A DNA stretch of 64,000 nt from Telmatactis stephensoni (taxonomy: Eukaryota; Cnidaria; Anthozoa; Actiniaria; Isophelliidae), in contig JALIZF010001766.1 in NCBI GenBank assembly GCA_029948255.1, forward strand, positions 496,001 to 560,000. Direction: 5' to 3'. Both the position numbers and the translations under genes were made by a program. Every line of letters starts with the position of its first letter. The first letter of the stretch is position 1. Positions 29,001-36,000 of the stretch are shown here, one piece after another. The notes under the pieces were generated by a model. It was not told the origin of the DNA, did no database searches, and was given only the letters and a program-made list of their open reading frames with translations.

Positions 29001-31106
29001 AGATACCGAGATTTTTCTCGAAACGTAACGAATACTTTTTATTATCAATCTGAGTTTATAGATTCTAGTATGGCTTGTTGATGCTGGTTGCAATCGTGCA
29101 TCAAAAAAGCATTTTTTCGTTTTATGTTCGGAATTTCTTAAAAATGAGTACGTTTGGTTAATATTTGCAAATACTAATACAATAAAATAATTATAAATAA
29201 ATCTAAACAATTAAAGTAGATTTGCAGTCTTCTTGGAAACACTTGGAAATTTAAGTTTCATTGCCGTGTTTTTAGCCGAATTAAGTTCGATATAATTTCG
29301 TGCAGTGATGTATCCAGGTGAACGGAGATTTTAATTTCAACCAATCAGAGCGCGTTCAGCATTTTTGCGACCGGCCCTCGTCCCCAGGCTACTTACTTCA
29401 CGGTCGACGAGTAAGTGAATCTGCCATTTTGCAACTGGAGTTTATAGTAAATTGTTTTTCATCAAGATATGTGGTGAACAACTGTAAATTTAGTCTTCTT
29501 CCTGAGTCTAACGTAATTGTTGTACAAATGTTTGTAAGTTTTTATAATAAACTTTTGATGTGGCAATGTGTACTGTACTCCATTATTCCCGGAATTATTC
29601 CGTTCGGTTGACAAATATAAAAGTTATTAGCAAATTCATGCAGGTGTAGACTCGCCAAAACCCTCAAGTATACTTCCATGTTGAAAAACCTCATTTTTAA
29701 AATCATAGCCCTTATTTATAGTGCTGTAAAGCACGATATTCTGTTTGTAAACCGATTTCCTTTGGGAGATCGCACTATGAACACGCTCGCCTCGGTCAAC
29801 TCTCAAAATCACGTATTGTTTGATTGCATTTATACGCTCATCAAAAATTTCAAATGCTTTCCTAGAGCCTAAAATAAAATTCAAGTATTGTCATCAAATA
29901 GAAAAGGCAAGATTTTGAGTCAAAATAACTTTCGTAACAAAGATAATAGCGATGAAATGTGCTTACATTTTAATAAGAAAGACAGCAGCCAAAAGATTGA
30001 GCGTTAATATGACGATACCAACAGCTTATTTGCTAAATCTTTCTTAAATACATAAACATATATTCGCTCATTAACTTTAGGAGTGGAATGTTTTCGCGGA
30101 ATGATAAGTTCTTGTTCCTTCAACAAATCGTGACGGTATTGCGTGACAGTTTTGATCGCTGATAATAATGCGGTGGCAAATCGACAGGAACAGTCAAAAA
30201 TTCAAGGAAGACTTCTTTCAAACTCTTTTGCTAAATTATGTGATTAAAACCTTTCAGAAATAATTTTTCTAAAATTTTAATTGTTCATCAAGGGACCTGG
30301 AAACCAGGGCCGGTCATTTTGTCCAATAATGCTTTGCGCGCCGTGCTCACCGTTCACCTGGATAGGAATAAGGCAGAGATTGCCTTATTCTCACAAGGCA
30401 TGAATGCATGCATGCAATTATCTACTTTAAAATTTAACATACAGAATGAAAGTATCTTTTCTTGACTGAAAGATAAGATAAATGTTTAAACGAAAATAAG
30501 ACTTGAACATTCTTTATATGATTTATCATTAATTTTCAAAATTAAATCCAAAATCTGCCTACTTTATTATTATCTTTCGCATGCAGTATGACTTTTTCAT
30601 CGCGCTAGATAGTTCCTGTATAAAATCGAAACTGCAGTTTGTAATTAATTACATCTTAACCTACACCAACACTTAAAGACTTTATTCTCATGTTTCATGC
30701 CCATATACCGATCTTCCGCTCTATTGTCTAAAAAGTTTAATAATCATTAGCTGTATGTACGTATTGGGCACGAGATGTTTACTCACTATTTAAATTCATC
30801 CAATTCACATGCAGATGTTTTGAAACCGTTATTCAACATATTTACAAAGTTTATCAAGGCATTCTCAAAATTCAAACTAGGCATCAATTTCTGTTTAGTA
30901 TGTACTTTAATTTTGACACTTAAGCACTTAAATTTTTCCTTGCTTCATTGTATCCTAAAAAGGCTGAGAAAACGAATAAATAGCTAGCTATGATACTGGT
31001 GTTTCAGCCGGCTACAGTATCTACATCATAATTGCGAAACATACGTACCTTCATCTGCTGCTATAAACGACAAAAGTATAAGAAGGATTTCGCCAGCAAA
31101 GTACAT
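5071..31106 (-). CDS. Large non-classical cadherin (Fat/Dachsous/CDH23-type), 3'-incomplete
   Basis: Calcium-dependent adhesion protein of the cell surface. Forty exons join in frame to 1957 codons: 31106-31049, 27540-27463, 27016-26886, 26573-26514, 25915-25826, 25440-25342, 25202-25101, 24698-24579, 24314-24236, 21977-21871, 21582-21415, 20981-20766, 20123-19872, 19729-19682, 19542-19491, 19351-19224, 19081-18960, 18838-18751, 18682-18568, 18159-17921, 17564-17390, 16883-16744, 16392-16197, 15673-15473, 13996-13724, 13121-12885, 11981-11822, 11346-11076, 10782-10675, 9996-9850, 9688-9533, 9184-9062, 8277-8190, 8123-7996, 7850-7644, 7086-6952, 6611-6440, 6289-6189, 5810-5573, 5333-5071. All boundaries are GT/AG and phases match throughout. 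Residues 1-18 form a signal peptide (MYFAGEILLILLSFIAA) and EC1 follows directly without a prodomain. Eighteen linker motifs are visible (DINDNVPAF first, DSNDHLPVF last), with LDRE and DxD calcium motifs between them. No EGF, laminin-G or transmembrane segment lies in the window, so the protein must continue beyond 5071. The subfamily is unresolved. Softest boundaries: the 24236 donor, the 6952 donor and the 13996 acceptor. Confidence 0.93.
5383..5445 (-). repeat. Fragment of CGCGCGCTCTGAYTGGTCGAG-type interspersed repeat
   Basis: The stretch tttatataataattggtat followed by gcgcgctctgactggtcgag matches the end of the longer copies at 20157-20470 and 32758-33022. Only the terminal ~60 bp are present here, between the last two cadherin exons. 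Confidence 0.6.
8907..9052. mobile_element. Short inverted-repeat (MITE-like) element next to a splice donor
   Basis: The left arm (caggcctcgcggttg ... ggttgaacgaaggtgga, TATCC block) is an imperfect reverse complement of the right arm (ATAGCGCTCTTCACCC, TTTGTTCAACCGGGGCC). It is non-coding. Its right end stops about 8 bases inside the intron from the donor of the cadherin exon ending at 9062. No target duplication was identified. Confidence 0.65.
9398..9493. repeat. (CAAA)n microsatellite
   Basis: About 24 uninterrupted AAAC/CAAA units lie in the intron between cadherin exons 9688-9533 and 9184-9062. The long open frames on both strands here are translations of the repeat. Confidence 0.97.
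10370..10510. repeat. A/G-rich (AAAAAG)n tract
   Basis: Purine-only tract with a regular AAAAAG register from about 10436, in a cadherin intron. Its complement is a polypyrimidine run. Confidence 0.9.
10895..11045. repeat. Degenerate GAAC/GGAC tetranucleotide tract
   Basis: Decayed tandem tetranucleotides (aacgaacggacgcacg type) lie just 5' (higher-exon side excluded) of the donor of the cadherin exon ending at 11076. No coding potential is attributed to it. Confidence 0.7.
12573..12588 (+). repeat. Poly-G run of 16
   Basis: Sixteen consecutive G residues in a cadherin intron. Such runs are often length-variable and error-prone in assemblies. Confidence 0.95.
13150..13420. repeat. Degenerate 'gaccgctaatagagg' repeat region
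   Basis: Variants of gtgaccgctaatggagg and ggccggttaatagaggtg recur several times between cadherin exons 13996-13724 and 13121-12885. They suggest an old tandem or low-complexity repeat. No gene is seen. Confidence 0.45.
13590..13690 (-). repeat. CGTGCCGTGAC-iterated dispersed repeat, copy 1
   Basis: Iterated cgtgaccg/ccgtgcagtgcc words flank a central 'ctttcgaaattctcacgg'. Same family as 28262-28360, 41180-41275 and 42690-42795, and same orientation as the 42.7-kb copy. Confidence 0.6.
14001..15472. other. Cadherin intron of about 1.5 kb with hairpin and CAA-rich tract
   Basis: No exon is recognised. A 9-bp stem hairpin (GGCTAGGGG/CCCCTAGCC, 14429-14452) lies in the middle. From about 14990 to 15245 the sequence is almost wholly CAA/CAAA trinucleotide and tetranucleotide repeat. 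This produces several spurious Cys/Val-rich minus-strand frames. Confidence 0.7.
20157..20470 (-). mobile_element. Dispersed MITE-like repeat, copy in cadherin intron
   Basis: The sequence is the approximate reverse complement of 32758-33022. Shared blocks: ttccgtgcgtctgtactct, tgacgtcatctatg, acgcgcg, and tatataataattg at the far end. It contains several TGACGTCA-like words and no open frame. It is probably a non-autonomous DNA element, superfamily unknown. Confidence 0.7.
22162..22338. mobile_element. MITE-like element with ~36-bp inverted ends
   Basis: The ends atgatggcgtcatatac/tacaactaccagaatgctt and gagcattctggtagttgtag/taaaatgacgccattatt are reverse complements with few mismatches. 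The interior is non-coding and CTTT-rich. It lies in the large intron between cadherin exons at 24236 and 21977. Confidence 0.75.
22472..23093. mobile_element. Non-autonomous DNA transposon with TTAA target site, element 1
   Basis: The left end GGTAATGCGCTCGCGC and right end CGCGCGAGCCCATTACC are inverted repeats. Each is flanked by TTAA (22468-22471 and 23094-23097), which fits piggyBac- or Kolobok-type insertion. The 622-bp interior has no transposase frame. The right TTAA is shared with the next element. Confidence 0.75.
23098..23853. mobile_element. Non-autonomous DNA transposon with TTAA target site, element 2
   Basis: The left end GGAGGCTAGAAATGG and right end CCTTTCCAGCCTCC are inverted repeats, flanked by TTAA at 23094-23097 and 23854-23857. 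The 756-bp interior is AT-rich and non-coding. Its termini differ from element 1, so two families abut at one TTAA. Confidence 0.75.
23947..24161. mobile_element. MITE-like element with ~34-bp inverted ends
   Basis: TAAGCCGCGGCTACACGAGC...ttttttgcttg on the left mirrors caagcaaaaaa...GCTCGTGTAGCCATGGCTTTA on the right. Length is about 215 bp, and the interior short frame is not a gene. The target duplication is unclear (TAA or TTTA). It lies 75 bp 3' of the cadherin exon 24314-24236 in the sense of transcription. Confidence 0.75.
24845..24925 (-). repeat. Possible tRNA-derived SINE fragment
   Basis: The minus strand at 24876-24893 reads a pol III B-box-like GGTCCGAGTTCGATTCCC. No full cloverleaf or clear A box was found, so this is a weak call. 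Confidence 0.35.
25475..25762 (+). repeat. (GGAA)n/(GGGA)n polypurine tract
   Basis: Nearly 290 bp of GGAAGGAA blending into GGGAGGGA repeats and back, in a cadherin intron ending close to the exon at 25826. All-purine mirror repeats can form triplex or quadruplex structures. The six-frame Pro/Ser/Leu and Gly/Arg/Glu frames here are artefacts. Confidence 0.97.
28003..28277. mobile_element. MITE with AGACGACTTTCAAAAATGGC ends, copy 1
   Basis: The left end gacgaccttcaaaaatggcg and right end cgccatttttgaaagtcgtc are inverted. Internal conserved blocks are 'gaacgaggccagaaaggcc' and its mirror. Related copies lie at 34972-35296 (diverged) and 55930-56175. There is no coding capacity. Confidence 0.85.
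28262..28360 (+). repeat. CGTGCCGTGAC-iterated dispersed repeat, copy 2
   Basis: Reads aaaacggcaccgcacgg, ttacggcacgattacgg, then a 'ttcccaatgtttttatagac' core, then atcacggcactgatatggtca. This is the reverse-complement orientation of the copies at 13590 and 42690. It overlaps the right end of the preceding MITE. Confidence 0.6.
28529..28599. repeat. Inverted repeat, 21-bp arms
   Basis: GGTAGGTCCTTCATATATGG and CCATATATGAAGGACCTACC (plus one further base) are perfect mirrors around a roughly 30-nt loop containing TATA repeats. Confidence 0.9.
29311..30364. mobile_element. About 1.05-kb element with TATCCAGGTGAACGG inverted ends
   Basis: The two ends read TATCCAGGTGAACGG and CCGTTCACCTGGATA. 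A second mirrored block (gaccggccctcg / cagggccggtc) lies 50-65 bp inside each end. There is no transposase-like frame. No target duplication was recognised, so the boundaries are approximate. Confidence 0.55.
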
Positions 31107-31176
31107 GTTTTCAGGACTTTCCACTGACTTAACCACTACATCGAACTAGAAGATTCCTTGGATACAGCATTAGTAG

Positions 31177-31211
31177 ATGAAATTCATCTTTACCGTAAAG
31201 ATGAATTTCAT
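31177..31211. promoter_or_regulatory. 17-bp-arm palindrome 70 bp upstream of the cadherin start codon
   Basis: ATGAAATTCATCTTTAC, one spacer base, then GTAAAGATGAATTTCAT: a perfect inverted repeat. It lies 71 bases upstream of the ATG at 31106, in the likely 5' UTR or core promoter. The structure is certain; a regulatory role is inference only. Confidence 0.6.
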
Positions 31212-31922
31212 TGGCAAAAATTAACTAGAAAAAAACTTGATATTGATAGAATAGTTAACCACAACCCGTTCAGATATTTCAGACAAAAAAATTGTTTCTT
31301 ACATAAGGGATGTGAGCAAAACTAAATTAAATGTTATGTTAGTCGCTTGGGTGACAAGCTATCTGAATTTCAGTTGTCGCTCCAAAGAATTTGCTTTGAA
31401 TAATTTATTGTTTATGGAGTCATAGTCTACATGAATATATCTCGTGCAGAGTATCTTAGTATTGACTCTAGGAGTTAAACACTTCAATAATACACAAATA
31501 GGTTGGTCTATTGGTTAATAGTACATAACAGTTCAGTGACATAATGCCTTTATTGGCTAAGCTGAAATTTACATTATACTACCAGTTCAAAATTGTGAAG
31601 GGTGATTCAAAGTTTGAAAGGTAGCCTCGAAATATCAATACAGATGTAAAAACATACTAAAAATATTGACATTTACATAATTGGCTGCACTTAGAGATCG
31701 AGCTCAACCAAGCCGAGATGCTGTTGTCAAGGAACTTTCCGTGCCAAACAAAACTCATAAACTAAAAATTCTTTTTTGCTCATACATAATTATTTGTCTT
31801 CGATTTGTCTCTTAGGAGTGTACCCTTATAGAAAGTGAGCAAAAAACAGATTCTAAAATATTTGTATCTACTCAAAATGTCAGCAAAGGCAACGTAATTG
31901 TTGCACCATCAAACTGAAAATA

Positions 31923-32101
31923 CATCATTCAATGTCCAAGTTGTTACTTCTACGTAAATGGATTTTATTTTCCAAGCTTTCGGGCCCCTGGCCCATCTTC
32001 AGGGAAAGAATTCTTTCCTAGCTGAAGATGGGCCAGGGGCCCGAAAGCTTGGAAAATAAAATCCATTTACGTGGAAGTAACAACTTGGACATTGAATGAT
32101 G
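31923..32101. repeat. 179-bp near-perfect palindrome with hammerhead-like words
   Basis: The arms (31923-32002 and about 32021-32101) mirror each other with a single mismatch seen. The centre is GGAAAGAATTCTTTCC, itself palindromic. Each arm carries CTGAAGA-TGGGCC...GGCCC-GAAA in one orientation, resembling the CUGANGA/GAAA core of small hammerhead ribozymes of Penelope-like elements. That link is a hypothesis. Confidence 0.85.
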
Positions 32102-32757
32102 ACACCCACGTACAACAACACTCTCAATTTGAAAATACATTAATTAACGAGGATCTTAAAAAAACACACACAATTGTGATATCCTCAAATACTGTAACTG
32201 ATTTGTTGCTTTCAAATGCCATTTCGCCAGATCTATCTATTTAAGATATATTACTTTGATGTACGCAAAACTGAAAATGTCGAAAACTACTCATTCAACT
32301 TGACTTGTTAACCAATGGTGCATCAACGAAACAAAAGATTAACAAAATGCTATTAGAAACTGTGAATGGAGATTTCACTGGAAGTGATAATGAACAGATA
32401 TTTATTTATTCGTCTATTTGTTTATTTGTTTGTTTATTCATTCATTCATTCAATGTATTTAATTATTTGTTTGTTTGTTTACTTATATATTTATCTGTTA
32501 TTTTGGCAAAGTTCATTGTCATATTTGAAAGAATTGCATTCAATTCAAATCTAAAAAAACACTAATATCTTCACAAATTTATTATTCATATCATTAACGT
32601 ACCCATTAGTATCACATAATAAACAAATATAAAATTAGAAATTGTTTCTAAATTCTAAACACTAGATCCACTAGTAATGGCATTATTATTGTGTACATGT
32701 TTTTCAATACAAATTCGAATATTGTTTCCAAAAGAACTAAGTTTTAATTTAACAAAA

Positions 32758-33022
32758 TGATTCCATTATTCCGTGCGTCTGTACTCTAATAAATGCACAG
32801 ATGACGTCAAAATGTGGTGTTGCGAGACTGTTGCTTTTACCTCATTTTCACGTCTTCTGTGCATCTATTTGTTTTATAAAATATCCATCGAAACATTTCA
32901 ACCACTCACAACGCGCGTAAGATTCAATGACGTCATCTATGCGTGTATACCATAATCATGCATGACTTTCCAGGTTTGCCCAATCCGAGCGCGTGTAATA
33001 TACCAATTTATTATATAATGAT
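32758..33022 (+). mobile_element. Dispersed MITE-like repeat, copy 3' of synaptojanin
   Basis: Plus-orientation partner of 20157-20470, sharing 'ttccattattccgtgcgtct', 'tgacgtcatctatg' and 'tttattatataatg'. It begins 55 bp past the synaptojanin stop codon in the direction of transcription. It contains a minus-strand AATAAA (33012-33007) that could act as that gene's polyadenylation signal. Confidence 0.7.
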
Positions 33023-33077
33023 TAGTTATCATATACGTGGTCTTCTATAAACTCCGAAATGCATCGTCGGTACAAAA

Positions 33078-36000
33078 TTATTCCAAATCCACTCGGGGTG
33101 GAACCGGTGGAGGACCACGCGTCCTCTGTGTAATGTTTTGTGTTTTTTCTGCTTTGGACAACGGATCCTCAGGAAGTTCAATATTTTCAGAATTTGTTAT
33201 GGAATGTTCCTCGCTAGGTCTTGCTAAAGAATTGCTAAGTTCAGAAGAAACAAATTGAGGGAGATTAGGCACCGACATTGGACGTGTTGGTGGAAGTTTG
33301 CGCCTGCGCGCTGGAGCAACAGGTGGACGATTCGAAGGTTCTTCTTCCCGAGAACTAATATTAACTTCAGATCTTGCTGGAGGTAAGTCTGGTTTTGCTC
33401 GAAAATCTGCATTAGGTACATCTTGGGCTGCCTCATAATTTGATTTCTCGAGACTTTGTTTTCTTCCAATCGGCTTGGGTTTTGTGAGTGGTTTTGGTTT
33501 AGTATCCGGGGCTGCCTGTGCAGTATCTTCGACTGTTTCTTGTTTAACGTCAACGTACGATCTAGGTCTCGGAGCAGGTGTTGGTCTTGAGCGTCTAGTT
33601 GGTATTGGATGAATATCAGATTCGGGACCAGTGTTTTGAGAAGTCCTTTCTGTTTCAGAAGGTTGGCTAGACTCCTTGGTATTTACTTTAGTGCTGATAT
33701 TTGTTCCTTCTGTTTCCTGGGGGTTTGTATCTTTGTCCTTGGAATCCATTGTCGCCATGAATGAAGGTAAAAGCGTTGGATCGTTTTTGGCGGCGAGTAA
33801 AAGTGCTTCAATGTTATCAGCACTCACATGACCAAGATGTTGTACGTTGAATGGCATGCCAATTTCCCTTCGTCCAGATCCTGCAGCCGGCTATCAAAAA
33901 CAAGAGAATAAAGTGAATAGAGTGGCCGTTTCTATTATTCGCTTGGGAGTCAAGAGATAAGATAAAGAAAAACACACCATAAAGCGAAATCGTTCGTAGA
34001 ACTTCACTAGCAAGATGGCCGTCTTGCAACCGAGCTCAGTAATTTGAAGTACACACCCTTGGACCAACTACTGAAGACCGGCTTAGAGGGGCTTTCAAGA
34101 TATGTCAAAGCGAATTCTAGAGAAATATCTGAATTGTTGTCCAATATTGTAATCAGTTCACAGCTTACCTTTTTAACTGGCTTCGTCTCACGAACTGGTT
34201 GCTGCAGTTCTGCAGTAGGTTTGGGTTGTATTTTAGGGGGAGCTGGTTGGTGAGTTTCAGTTGTAGTCTTCGGTTGTACTTTGGGTGGAGCTGGCCTTTT
34301 AGGGGGTGGAGGCCTTTTGGGTTTCTCAGTTATTTTTTCAGCCTCTTTTTCTGCTAAAGGGTCAAAATCTTGAAGGGCTTCTTGAGAGCCTTTGAAATTA
34401 TCTCGTAAATCTGGTACAGCTCTTTCTGGTACATCTTCGACCCTGACAACTTCGTGATCAGGTGGTTTTGGTCTCGCAGCTGGACGAGGAGGCTTGGGAC
34501 GTTTAGGCTGTGCTGGCCGAGGTGGCTTAGGCTTGGACTTCTTTGCTTCTGGGTGTGAAAAGAAAACAAATCAAGGTTGCTAAAATCATTCCACTTTTGT
34601 TTTACGCAGCCTCAGTAATGTACAGAATGGATTGGCTGTCTTGCTGCCTCAGAATGGATTGTCACTCGGAAATGTGTTTGTTAGATTTGTATGCTTCATT
34701 CATCAGATAAACTTACATATGTTGTAGTTCTGCAGAGTTTCTATACAAATCATTCCGCTCGGGTTATCGGACAGCGATCATCCCGCGAACGCTCAGCATA
34801 AATAACGAATTTCGACCTGCTCGCCACTAAGTTGGTACAGCGTCGGACCGGCAATCCGAAGGTCGTGGGTTCAAACCACGCTGAGGGCTTGGATTTTTTT
34901 CAAGCAAAAATATGCACTCAAAGAAGCATACAAATCGAACTAAAACAGTTAGGATATTTAAAGGGAGCTACATATCTTTCAAAAACGGCGGGTTTGCAAC
35001 GGATCGCCAACTAAGGTTGGTGACCATTTTCGTGGAAACGAGGCCACAAAGACCTCTTCACAAAAACAAGCCTGGCGACAAATGTGTAGACGTGACAGAT
35101 GATTTTTTCTTCATCATTTGAGATGTCTTTTCTTTATGTACTATACAGGTTTTACGTTAAAGCTCATTTGATACCATGAAGATTTTAGAGGCCTCTGTAG
35201 CCTCGTTCTCATGAAACTCGTTGCCAGTCCTTTTTGGTGGTCTAGTGTATTGCCTTCTACGGGTAAAAAAAGACCACCTATTTTTAAAGTCGTCTTTTAC
35301 CTTCTACTAGTTGATCAGCTTCTGGTCTGCTATCAACATCAGCTTCATCACTATCATAATTTTCATCGTAATCAACATCTTCCTCGGCTTCACTCTCCGA
35401 ACTCTCATCCTCGACTTCCAAGGACTGTATTTTGATTGGTTCGAGAACTTGAAAGTTTTTGTTTTCATAGCTTGAGCCAGACAAAAGATCGGAAAGCGCT
35501 CGGCCTCTTGTCGGAGTAATAACTTGAGTATCGGGTACCTCTCCAGTATAGGACGAATCACTGGATATTAATGTTTGGATTGTTAAATCGGTATTTGAGA
35601 GAAGAGATTCTGACTTCAGCTTTATACGGGCGGTCTTGCCTGAAATCTATTGGAAAATTAATCAATAAGAGTGAAGTACCTCAAAGAGTAAATCTAGAAC
35701 TACAAAAAGGTAGGCGGTCCAATACCTGCTTTCCATCTAGATGTAAAGCTTTCAAAGCACTTCTGCCATCATCGAATGTTACAAGAATGTCATCATCAAC
35801 CACCCTATATAACAAGGAGAAATATTACATCAAGACAGGGGAAAATTACTAGGGGAGTCCATCTCGCGCTCTACAGTGGAACCATCCTCGAACTAGCTGA
35901 GCTATTTTTAGAACGAGCTCTGATTGGCTGCTTTCACGAGCGACCAAAAGACAATTCGAAAAATTCAATCCTGGTCGTTCTACTCTGTGCCGAGACAAGA

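Larger units (their letters stand above)
27541..31048 (-). other. First intron of the cadherin gene (3.5 kb)
   Basis: The interval between the signal-peptide exon and the first EC exon has no further exon that I can see. It carries a TIR element (28003-28277), a CGTGCCGTGAC-family copy (28262-28360), a 20-bp stem hairpin (28529-28599) and a roughly 1-kb inverted-repeat element (29311-30364). Confidence 0.7.
31107..33077. other. Intergenic region between synaptojanin 3' end and cadherin start
   Basis: This contains the cadherin upstream region with a tight palindrome (31177-31211), a 179-bp near-perfect palindrome (31923-32101), a TTTG/TTAT simple-repeat tract near 32400-32490 and a MITE-like copy (32758-33022). 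No additional gene is recognised. Confidence 0.7.

Noticed and set aside
34815..34905. Functional tRNA-Ala gene
   Set aside because: C at position 33 and no acceptor stem pairing. Better seen as a SINE or pseudogene.
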